A stretch of 64,000 nt of DNA from Bog-756 sp963718405 (lineage in GTDB: Bacteria; Actinomycetota; Acidimicrobiia; Acidimicrobiales; RAAP-2), in contig CAVQYZ010000002.1 in the NCBI GenBank assembly GCA_963718405.1, positions 124,001 to 188,000 of the forward strand. Direction: 5' to 3'. Made by a program: the position numbers and the translations under genes. How positions within the stretch are numbered: the first letter of the stretch is position 1; the number at the start of each line of letters is the position of its first letter. Below are positions 42,262 to 49,397 of the stretch, one piece after another. The notes under the pieces are model-generated. The model did not search any database and was not told the origin of the DNA. It was given only the letters and a program-made list of their open reading frames with translations.

Positions 42262-43074
42262 TCAGCGGAACAAGTCCTCGGCGGGTGGCCGCACGATCTC
42301 GGCGGCGACGGAGGCCGGGCGGAGCCAGCTCGGGTCCACTCCCCGCACGACGGCCGCCGGGACGCCGCGGTCCTTACCCATGACCAGCTCGGCCGCTCCG
42401 GCCAACTCGTCGGCCACACACACCTCGGTCACGTCGAGGATCCGCCCGTAGGCATCGGCGGTTCCCCGCAGGTCGACCACCCCGGCCACCCCGGCGATGC
42501 CGATGGCCACGTCGGTGACCCCCTGACGCCACGGCCGCCCGAAGGTGTCCGAGACCACCACGCCGACCGACACCCCGTAGCGGTGCTCCAGCGCCTCGCG
42601 GATACCGCGGGCCGACCGGTCGGAGTCCAGGGGCAGCAGGGCTGCGGTCCCGGTCGCCACGTTGGACAGGTCCACCCCGGCGTTGGCGCAGATGAAACCG
42701 TGGGGGGTCTCCGAGATCAGGAGCTCGCCACGGCGGCGCAGGATGCGTACCGACTCCTGCTCGACCAGGCGCCGCTTGGCGTCGGGGTCGGCGGCATCCA
42801 GCTCGACCAGCCGACCTTCGGCTTTGGACACCACCTTCTGGGTGACCACCAGGACGTCGCCGTCCCGCAACCCTCCCGGAACGGGCGGACGGACCGACGG
42901 TCCCGGAGCCAGGGCTGCCGCCAGGAGGGCGGCCAGGTCGTCGCCGGGGTTGATCTCGCCCACCCCGGTCACCGGGTAGATCGACAGCCCGACCGGTCCC
43001 TCCGGCTCGGCGTTGACCAGCCCCTCCGCCCCGGCGCCAGCGTCTGCGCCGGCGGATGGACTATCCGACCGCAT
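42262..43074 (-). CDS. cofE: Coenzyme F420-0:L-glutamate ligase (single-domain)
   Basis: 270 residues. Family motifs: LSIYPVTGVGEINPGDDLAAL, GDVLVVTQKVVSKAEGRLVE, ICANAGVDLSNV, VSDTFGRPWRQGVTDVAIG, VADELAGAAELVMGK. It adds glutamates to F420-0 in a GTP-dependent reaction. Mycobacterial FbiB has a second nitroreductase-like domain that extends the tail and reduces dehydro-F420; that domain is absent, so this is the archaeal-style short form. It overlaps cofD by 14 bases, as a two-gene operon. The first 25 residues are low-complexity. Confidence 0.93.
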   Translation of the reverse strand: MRSDSPSAGADAGAGAEGLVNAEPEGPVGLSIYPVTGVGEINPGDDLAALLAAALAPGPSVRPPVPGGLRDGDVLVVTQKVVSKAEGRLVELDAADPDAKRRLVEQESVRILRRRGELLISETPHGFICANAGVDLSNVATGTAALLPLDSDRSARGIREALEHRYGVSVGVVVSDTFGRPWRQGVTDVAIGIAGVAGVVDLRGTADAYGRILDVTEVCVADELAGAAELVMGKDRGVPAAVVRGVDPSWLRPASVAAEIVRPPAEDLFR

Positions 43075-43987
43075 CGAGGACCGTCCGGCACAGGTCGGCG
43101 GACCGGTCCACCGTGGACATCACGGTGGGGGCGACCACGCAGCGGACCCCTTCGGCCTCCACCACCGGGGCCAGGTCGGCGTCGGCCTCGTCGATGACCA
43201 GGGTGCCGACCCACGAGGCGTACCACCGGGCCACACCTAGGGCAGACGACTCGAAGCCCATCTCCGTGAGCAGGCGGTCGGCCGGTCCCTTGAGGGCCTT
43301 GCCGGCGATGATGGGTGACACGCCCACGATGCGCTCCCGACGGAGACGCAGGTGGTCGATCGTCCCCGGCACGGCCAACAGGGGATCGATGGACACCACC
43401 GGGTTGGAGGGGCACACGATGATGGTGGTGGCGAGATCGAGGGCCTCGAGCACTCCGGGGGCCGGACGGGACTGCTCGGCCCCTTCGAACCGCACGCTCT
43501 CCACGGCGACGTCGTGCTTCCGGTGGACGAAGTACTCCTGAAAGCCCACCTCGGGCCCGTCCACCAGCTGCAGTCGGGTCCGGAGGGGATCGTCGGTCAC
43601 CGGTAGCAGGGTCACCCCCACGCCGAACGACCGGGCCAACTCGCCGGTGACCTCGCTCAGAGCGGCCCCTTCGGCCAGGCGCTGGGTCCGGTAGCAGTGG
43701 GTGGCCAGGTCCTGGTCGCCGAGACCGAACCAGGTGACCCCACCCAGGCGCTCCAGTGACTCCATGACCCTCCAGGTCTCGCCGGCCAGGCCCCAACCGG
43801 TCTCGGGGTTGATGGCGTCGGCCAGCGTGTACATCACGGTGTCCAGGTCCGGGGCGATGTGCAGCCCGTGGAGGTTGGTGTCGTCGCCGGTGTTGACGAT
43901 GGCGGTGATCTCGGAGGGAGGCACCACCTCGACCAGTCCTCGCAGGAGCCGGGCGGCGCCGACTCCACCGGCCAGTGCGGCGATCAT
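43061..43987 (-). CDS. cofD: 2-phospho-L-lactate transferase (F420-0 synthesis)
   Basis: 308 residues from the ATG at 43987. Signatures: IAALAGGVGAARLLRGLVEV, AIVNTGDDTNLHGLHIAPDL (Fo-binding region), WFGLGDQDLATHCYRTQRL and CPSNPVVSIDPLLAVPG, SPIIAGKALKGPADRLL. It transfers the phospholactyl (or phosphoenolpyruvyl) group from its guanosine derivative to Fo. TAACCT lies six bases upstream on the minus strand, so the operon is likely leaderless. FbiC and FbiD/CofC are not in this window. Confidence 0.95.
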   Translation of the reverse strand: MIAALAGGVGAARLLRGLVEVVPPSEITAIVNTGDDTNLHGLHIAPDLDTVMYTLADAINPETGWGLAGETWRVMESLERLGGVTWFGLGDQDLATHCYRTQRLAEGAALSEVTGELARSFGVGVTLLPVTDDPLRTRLQLVDGPEVGFQEYFVHRKHDVAVESVRFEGAEQSRPAPGVLEALDLATTIIVCPSNPVVSIDPLLAVPGTIDHLRLRRERIVGVSPIIAGKALKGPADRLLTEMGFESSALGVARWYASWVGTLVIDEADADLAPVVEAEGVRCVVAPTVMSTVDRSADLCRTVLDAVG

Positions 43988-43993
43988 CGGCGC

Positions 43994-43999
43994 AGGTTA
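43994..43999 (-). promoter_or_regulatory. Candidate -10 element, leaderless cofDE operon
   Basis: TAACCT on the minus strand, six bases before the cofD ATG. Confidence 0.5.
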
Positions 44000-44065
44000 G
44001 CGGCCCCACCGGACGGTGCGGCCGGCCCCGGCCGGCCGCGGCCATTGGTGCCGGTGCCTCTGACG

Positions 44066-45332
44066 ATGTGCAAGGCTCGCTGGGTGCCGCCGGAGCCTTC
44101 TGCCACCTCTCCGCGGGGCCGGCTGTCCGTCGGATTCGACGCCACGCCGCTGCTGGGCAGTCCCACCGGTGTCGGCATGTTCTGTGCGGGTGCCCTCTCG
44201 GGCCTCTCCGCCCTCCCCGGGCTCGAGGTGTCGGCCTTCGCCGTGAGCTGGCGCCGGCGCCGTGCCCTGGCCTCCGAGGTGCCTGCCGGCGTGGCCATTC
44301 GGCAGCGGGCCATGCCGGCCCGTCCCCTGCACGCGGCGTGGGGGCGGTACTCCCAACCTCCGGTCGAGTGGTTCATCGGGCGTCACGATGTGGTGCACGG
44401 CTCCAACTTCGTGGTGCCCCCGACCCGTCGGGCGGCCCGGGTCATGACCGTCCACGACCTCGGCGTGGTGCTGTACCCCGAGCTGTGCGACCCCTCGACG
44501 TTGGTGTTCCCCGACCTCATCCGCCGGGCCGCCGGCGAGGGGGCCTGGGTGCACACCCCCTCCCACTTCGTGGCGGAGGAAGTGGTGGCGGAGCTGGGGA
44601 TCGACCCCGAGCGGGTCCGGGCGGTCCATCACGGGATCCCCGGCATCCCCGATGCCGGCGCCACCTCCGGCAACAGCGCCGACCCCTGGCGACGGCGGCT
44701 CAGGGGGGGCACCTTCCTCGACGACACCGCCGCTCAGACTGCCCGACGGTTGCCGCCGCTACATCCTGGCCATCGGCACCATCGAGCCGCGCAAGGACTA
44801 CCCCTTGTTGGTCTCGGCCTTCTCGTCGGTGGCGGCGGCCCATCCCGACGTGGCCCTGGTGATCGTGGGCCGTGACGGGTGGGGCATCGAGCGGTATCGG
44901 GCCGCGGTGGAGGCCTCGCCGGCCCGCTCCCGCATCGTGCGGCCCGGCTACCTGGACGACCGGTCGCTGGCCGCCGTGCAACAGCACGCCGCCGCTCTGG
45001 TCTACCCCTCGGTCTACGAGGGGTTCGGGTTCCCGCCCCTGCAGGCCATGGCCGCCGGCGTCCCGGTGGTGGCCACCGCGGCCGGGGCCGTGCCCGAAGT
45101 GGTGGGTGACGGGGCGGTGCTGGTGGCGCCGGGGGACCGTGACGGGCTGGCCGCTCAGGTCATCGGGGTCCTCGACGGAGGTTCGGGGGTCCAACAGCTG
45201 ATCGAACGTGGTCGGCGTCGAAGCCAGAAATTCACCTGGTCGGCCTGTGCCGAGGGACTGGCCCGGCTCTACCAGGACGCCGTCCACGCCGAGGCGTCCG
45301 AGGCCCACACCCGCCCGGCGACGGCGAGGTGA
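44066..45332 (+). CDS. GT4 glycosyltransferase; one frameshift
   Basis: About 421 residues after repair, from the ATG at 44066. The N-terminal GT-B half reads LSVGFDATPLLGSPTGVGMF, DVVHGSNFVVPPTRRAARVM, TVHDLGVVLYPELC; the C-terminal half, in the next frame, reads YILAIGTIEPRKDYPLLVSA, VYEGFGFPPLQAMAAGVPVV and AAGAVPEVVGDGAVLV, the GT4 donor site with E-x7-E. The break lies at a run of seven G (44703-44709); six would join the halves as LRGAPSSTTPPLRLPDG. First of three consecutive GT4 genes. The sugar is unknown; mannose donors are common for this group. Confidence 0.87.
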
Positions 45333-46501
45333 ACGAAGCCGTGCACGAGGCCCGGGACCAACCCGCCCACGGAGCCGCCGGCCCGACCCGGCTGCTGATG
45401 ATGGTCGAGCAGCTCCGGCGGACGGCATCGGGCGGCATCGGGACCTACATCGGTGGCCTCCTCCAGGGCCTCGCGGCCCAGGAGCCCCACGAGCGGCCCG
45501 AGCTGGAGTTGTTGGCCAGTCGACGTCCGGGCGGCCGGCCAGGCCTCGACCCCTTGTCGGTGCTGGGCTACCCGGTGCGCCGGTCGGTCCTACCGGGGCC
45601 GATCCTGACCCGGACCTGGGATGCCGGCATCCTCCGGGCGCCGGGCCACTTCGACGTGGTCCACGCCACCTCGCTGTCGACCATCGAGCCGGGCCGGGCG
45701 GCCCTGGTGGCCACGGTGCACGACCTCCTGTGGCGACGGGTCCCCGAGGCCTACCCCGCCCGGGGGCGGTCGTGGCACGAAGGCGCGCTCCGCCGGGCTC
45801 TGCGCCGGGCGGACCGGTTCGTGGTGCCGGCGTCGGTGGTGGCCGATGACCTGTGCGGGGCCGGTGCCCCGGCCGAGGCCATCACCGTCATCCCGATGGG
45901 CTCTGACCACCTGCCCCCTCCCGACTTCGAGTTGGCCCAGGCTCATCTGTCCCGGCTGGGCATCACCGGACCCTTCCTGTTGAGTGTGGGCACCCTCGAG
46001 CCCCGCAAGAACCAGGCCCGATTGATCGAGGCGTACGACCGGATCCGGGGGTCGTTGCCCGAGCCGTGGCCGCTGGTCCTGGTGGGACCGAGTGGCTGGG
46101 GGCAGCAGGTCACGCCGAGGCCCGGGGTGAGCCTGGTCGGGCTGGTCCCGCCGCCGGAGCTCTCCGCCCTGTATGCCCTGTCCCGGCTCTTGGCCTACGT
46201 GCCTCTCATCGAGGGGTTCGGGCTCCCCCCGGTGGAAGCCATGACCTTCGGCACGCCGGTGGTGGCCAGCCCCCTGCCCAGCACGGCCGGGGCGGCCCAC
46301 GAGGTCGACCCCCACGACACCGACTCCATCGCCGAGGGGCTCCTGCGGGTGGCCACCGACGAGGACGAGCGCACCAGGTTGACGGCTCTCGGGTTCGCCC
46401 GCTCCGCCGAGCTGTCGTGGAAGGTCATCGCCCGACGGCACCTGGCGGTGTGGGACGAGGCGCGCCGGTCGTCGGCGTCATGGCGGGCTCGGGGTGGCTG
46501 A
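45329..46501 (+). CDS. GT4 glycosyltransferase
   Basis: 390 residues, GTGA overlap with the previous gene. GT-B signatures: MMVEQLRRTASGGIGTYIGG (acceptor-side loop), VVHATSLSTIEPGRAALVAT, VHDLLWRRVPEAYP, FLLSVGTLEPRKNQARLIEA, LIEGFGLPPVEAMTFGTPVV and TAGAAHEVDPHDTDSIAEGL. The donor-binding Glu pair is EGFGLPPVE. Likely acts on a membrane-bound glycan at the cytoplasmic face with its two neighbours. Its stop codon lies in a 22-bp repeat that forms the start of the next gene. Confidence 0.9.
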   Translation: MNEAVHEARDQPAHGAAGPTRLLMMVEQLRRTASGGIGTYIGGLLQGLAAQEPHERPELELLASRRPGGRPGLDPLSVLGYPVRRSVLPGPILTRTWDAGILRAPGHFDVVHATSLSTIEPGRAALVATVHDLLWRRVPEAYPARGRSWHEGALRRALRRADRFVVPASVVADDLCGAGAPAEAITVIPMGSDHLPPPDFELAQAHLSRLGITGPFLLSVGTLEPRKNQARLIEAYDRIRGSLPEPWPLVLVGPSGWGQQVTPRPGVSLVGLVPPPELSALYALSRLLAYVPLIEGFGLPPVEAMTFGTPVVASPLPSTAGAAHEVDPHDTDSIAEGLLRVATDEDERTRLTALGFARSAELSWKVIARRHLAVWDEARRSSASWRARGG

Positions 46502-47748
46502 ACCCCAACGGCGGGGCGGCTGAACCCCAACGGGGGGGCGGCGAACCCCAACGGGGGGGCGTCGAACCCCTGCGCCTCTCGCTCGATGTCACCGCCGTGC
46601 CGACCCGACCGGTCGGGGCGGGTCAGTACACCCTGGCCCTGGCCGGGGCCCTGGCGGTCCGGCCCGACATCGACCTGGTGCTGTTCAGCCGGCGTTCCGA
46701 CGTGACCCGATGGCGGGCCATGGCCGGACAGCACGAGCTGGATCCCCGGGCACCCACCTCCCGGCTGGCCCGACTGGCCTGGGAACAGGTCCGCCTGCCG
46801 GCGCTGGTGGCCGGCCGTTCGGTGCAGGTGCACCACGGACCGCACTACACCATGCCCGAGCGTTCGGCGGTGCCGGCGGTGGTGACCGTGCACGATCTCA
46901 GCTTCTTCGAGCAGGCCGACTGGCACCAGTGGTCCAAGGTGCTGCTGTTCCGGAGGGCCATCAAGGTGGCGGCGCGCAAAGCGGCGGCCGTGGTCTGCCC
47001 CAGCCGGGTCACCGCCGAGCAGTTGGCCCGGTGGTGTCGGGTGGAGGCAGAAGTGTTCGTGGCCCCCCACGGCGTCGACACCGACCGTTTCCGACCCGAT
47101 GAGCCCGAGCCCGGCTCCGACGCCGCCGTGCTGGCCTCGGTGGACGACCGACTGGTGGCCGGCCGTCCCTATCTGGTGTTCGTGGGGACCGTGGAGCCGC
47201 GCAAGGACCTGCCGTCGTTGGTGGCGGCATTCGGGCGGATCGCCGGCCGCCATCCCGACGCTCTGCTGGTGCTGGCCGGCGGGGCCGGTTGGGGTACGGC
47301 CGCGGTGGACCAGGCGGTGGAAGCCTCCGGGGTGGCGAGCCGCATCGTGCGGACCGGCTATGTGCCCGACAATGCCGTGCCCGCTCTGCTGCGATCGTCC
47401 ACCGGGGTGGTCTACCCGGCCCTGTACGAGGGGTTCGGCCTCCCGGCTCTGGAGGCCCTGGCTTGCGGGGCCTCGCTGGTGACGACGTCGGGGACGGCCA
47501 TGGAGGAGGTGGCCGGTGCCGCCGCCACCCTGGTGGCGCCGGGTGATGTGGCCGGACTGGCTGACGCCATGGATGGCCAGCTGGCCGGCGGGCGGGACCG
47601 GGCTCCGGGTGGACCGGACCGACGCCGACTGGGGTTCGACATCGTGGCCCGCCACACCTGGGCGGCCAGCGCCGAGCGTCATCTCGAGGCGTACCGGTAC
47701 GCCGCCCGGCACCCATCGAAGCCCGGAAATGCTGGTCCGGCCCGGTAG
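46480..47748 (+). CDS. GT4 glycosyltransferase with repeat-derived N-terminus
   Basis: 422 residues if it starts at the ATG at 46480, overlapping the upstream stop by 22 bases. Residues 7-30 (NPNGGAAEPQRGGGEPQRGG) come from a tandem repeat; the enzyme proper starts at LRLSLDVTAVPTRPVGAGQY. GT-B motifs: VQVHHGPHYTMPERSAVPAV, VTVHDLSFFEQADW, YLVFVGTVEPRKDLPSLVAA, LYEGFGLPALEALACGASLV, TSGTAMEEVAGAAATLVAPG. Third of three linked GT4 genes with alike sequence at EPRK, suggesting duplication. A later GTG start at the true domain is possible. Confidence 0.87.
   Translation: MAGSGWLNPNGGAAEPQRGGGEPQRGGVEPLRLSLDVTAVPTRPVGAGQYTLALAGALAVRPDIDLVLFSRRSDVTRWRAMAGQHELDPRAPTSRLARLAWEQVRLPALVAGRSVQVHHGPHYTMPERSAVPAVVTVHDLSFFEQADWHQWSKVLLFRRAIKVAARKAAAVVCPSRVTAEQLARWCRVEAEVFVAPHGVDTDRFRPDEPEPGSDAAVLASVDDRLVAGRPYLVFVGTVEPRKDLPSLVAAFGRIAGRHPDALLVLAGGAGWGTAAVDQAVEASGVASRIVRTGYVPDNAVPALLRSSTGVVYPALYEGFGLPALEALACGASLVTTSGTAMEEVAGAAATLVAPGDVAGLADAMDGQLAGGRDRAPGGPDRRRLGFDIVARHTWAASAERHLEAYRYAARHPSKPGNAGPAR
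46498..46562 (+). repeat. 22-bp tandem array carrying the upstream gene's stop codon
   Basis: ctgaaccccaacggcggggcgg (46498-46519), ctgaaccccaacgggggggcgg (46520-46541), then a 21-base copy to 46562. The first copy contains the TGA (46499-46501) of the preceding glycosyltransferase; in the frame of the next gene the same bases are coding. Confidence 0.92.
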
Positions 47749-47752
47749 CCAG

Positions 47753-47758
47753 TAGGGT
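47753..47758 (+). promoter_or_regulatory. Candidate -10 element, leaderless SDR gene
   Basis: TAGGGT, eight bases before the GTG at 47767. Confidence 0.45.
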
Positions 47759-47766
47759 GACCCGTC

Positions 47767-48666
47767 GTGCGTTCCCTGATCACCGGCGGTAGCGGCTTCG
47801 TCGCCACCTGGCTGGCCGAGCACCTGCGAGCCCAGGGTGATGAGGTGGTGCTCATCGACCGCGAAGTGGAGATCACCGATCCCACCGCTTTGTTGGCTTC
47901 GCTGTCGCAGGCCGCCCCCGACGCCATCTACCACCTGGCTGCCCTGACCCACGTGGGGGATTCGTGGGCCGATCCCTTACAGGTCCTGGCCGTCAACGTG
48001 ATGGGGACCGGTGCCCTGTTGGCCGCGGCCCGGGAGTGCGGGACCGACCCCAAAGTGCTGGTGACCAGCTCGGCCGAGGTCTACGGCGCCGTGACCGACC
48101 CGGCGCTCCTCCCCCTGACCGAGGAGTCAGCGACGGCACCCCTGTCGCCCTATGCCGCCAGCAAGCTGGCGGCCGAGGCCCTCACGGCGCAGGCGTACCT
48201 GGGCTACGACCAGCACGTCATCACCGTCCGTCCCTTCAACCACATCGGACCGGCCCAGAGCCCCCAATTCGCCGTGGCCGCTCTGGCCCGGAGGATCGTG
48301 GAGGCCGAGCGACGGGGGTCCGGGACGATCATGGTGGGGAACCTCTCGGCTCGCCGCGACTTCACCGACGTGCGTGACGTGGTGCGGGCCTACCGGTTGC
48401 TGATCACTTCGGGCCAGGCCGGCACGGTGTACAACGTGTGCTCGGGACGCGACGTAGCCATCAGAGAGATCGCCGACGGTCTCCTCGAGCTGGCCGGAGC
48501 CACCCTCGAGTTCGAGACCGATCCGGCCCTGGTGCGGCCGGTGGAGGTCCCGGTGCTGCGGGGTGATCCCGGGCGCCTGGCCGCCGTCACCGGGTGGAAG
48601 CCGGAGATCCCGTTGGAACAAACACTGGCCGACGTGCTGGCCTACTGGCGGGCCCAGGCCGACTGA
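47767..48666 (+). CDS. GDP-4-dehydro-6-deoxy-D-mannose reductase-like SDR
   Basis: 299 residues from the GTG at 47767. RSLITGGSGFVATWLAEHLR binds the cofactor, YHLAALTHVGDSWADPLQVL, VTSSAEVYGAVTD, SPYAASKLAAEALTAQAYLG (Tyr, Lys), and VRPFNHIGPAQSPQFAVAAL with RRDFTDVRDVVRAYRLLI. The PFNHIGPxQ and fixed-length layout match RMD-type reductases that form GDP-D-rhamnose; a GDP-mannose 4,6-dehydratase partner is not in the window. The GDP-mannose needed could come from the 37.6-kb pyrophosphorylase. Confidence 0.85.
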   Translation: MRSLITGGSGFVATWLAEHLRAQGDEVVLIDREVEITDPTALLASLSQAAPDAIYHLAALTHVGDSWADPLQVLAVNVMGTGALLAAARECGTDPKVLVTSSAEVYGAVTDPALLPLTEESATAPLSPYAASKLAAEALTAQAYLGYDQHVITVRPFNHIGPAQSPQFAVAALARRIVEAERRGSGTIMVGNLSARRDFTDVRDVVRAYRLLITSGQAGTVYNVCSGRDVAIREIADGLLELAGATLEFETDPALVRPVEVPVLRGDPGRLAAVTGWKPEIPLEQTLADVLAYWRAQAD

Positions 48667-48712
48667 GGCCTGGACCCGCGTCAGTCAGGACGTGGCTGTC
48701 GGGGGACGACAG

Positions 48713-48782
48713 TCAGGAAGCGACCTTCAGGAAGCGACCGTCAGGAGGCGACGGTCAGGAAGCGACGGTCAGGAAGCGACGG
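48713..48782 (-). repeat. 14-bp tandem array over a stop codon
   Basis: Five copies of tcaggaagcgac(c/g)(t/g), at 48713, 48727, 48741, 48755 and 48769. The fifth copy begins with the TCA that is the stop (TGA) of the minus-strand gene; the others repeat that stop in different frames. Confidence 0.95.
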
Positions 48783-49200
48783 TCGGAATCTTCGAACGGA
48801 TCTGGGTGCGAGCCTCTTTGGCCTGGACATGGGCCTGCTTGGCCAGGTCCCGGGCCTGGGCCGGGAGCCGGTCCTCCAAGGGGGCGACGGCGGTCTCGAG
48901 GCGCTCGATGATCTCTTCGAACCGCTCCACCAGGGTCTCGACGGTGGTGTCGACGGTGTGGAGGGCGTCACTGAGGTCGACGCGCGCTGCGTTCAGGCGG
49001 CCTTCGAGGTCAGCCTTGGGCTCGGCCAGCAGCTTGAGCAGCTCCTGACGCTGCACCTGGGCCTGCTGGTAACCGAGCACGCCGGCGCCGATGACCACGT
49101 AGGTGGCGTCCTTGGCTACGGCGGCGACGTCCTTGGCGGCCTTGGTGACGTCGGTGGTGATGTCGGGGATGGTGAACTCGGGCATCTTGAACTCTGGCAT
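48769..49200 (-). CDS. Amphipathic coiled-coil protein (phasin/HBHA-like)
   Basis: 143 residues from the ATG at 49200 with AAGGAG six bases upstream. After an N-terminal FKMPEFTIPDITTDVTKA, a moderately hydrophobic stretch (YVVIGAGVLGYQQAQVQ) leads into a long helix with heptad-like spacing (LVERFEEIIERLETAVAPLEDRLPAQARDLAKQAHVQ). The arrangement resembles mycobacterial heparin-binding haemagglutinin and phasins, which coat lipid or polyester bodies or the cell surface; that resemblance is of style, not of a motif. The upstream region contains two inverted repeats that could control it. Confidence 0.7.
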   Translation of the reverse strand: MPEFKMPEFTIPDITTDVTKAAKDVAAVAKDATYVVIGAGVLGYQQAQVQRQELLKLLAEPKADLEGRLNAARVDLSDALHTVDTTVETLVERFEEIIERLETAVAPLEDRLPAQARDLAKQAHVQAKEARTQIRSKIPTVAS

Positions 49201-49267
49201 GGTGTGCTCCTTGTATTCGGAGGGTGACGCGTCGGCGGTGGCGCCCGACGGTCGGAACCCTCACGGT

Positions 49268-49282
49268 GGGACTGTAAGTCCC
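49268..49282. promoter_or_regulatory. Perfect palindrome GGGACT-GTA-AGTCCC
   Basis: Six-base arms with a three-base centre, 68 bases upstream of the coiled-coil gene and 116 upstream of the large GT2 gene, within the most AT-rich stretch of the window. Confidence 0.45.
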
Positions 49283-49291
49283 TGATGGATA

Positions 49292-49329
49292 CAAGTGTAT
49301 GCGTAATGATAAACATTTGCAAGCACTTG
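49292..49329. promoter_or_regulatory. Long imperfect inverted repeat with AT-rich centre
   Basis: Arms CAAGTGTATGC (49292-49302) and GCAAGCACTTG (49319-49329) pair at 9 of 11 positions around gtaatgataaacattt. It lies in the shared 197-base divergent promoter region; the AT-rich centre could hold a -10 for either gene. Confidence 0.45.
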
Positions 49330-49397
49330 AGGCATTATCCCTGTTCAGAGGAAAAGTCACCTGCAAGCAGTTGCAGCCCGATAGCCTCTGACCTCTG

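Noticed and set aside
46066..46479. Longer N-terminus of the third GT4 gene inside the second
   Set aside because: The frame is open for 400 bases but the text is a Gly/Arg/Pro shadow of the upstream glycosyltransferase.
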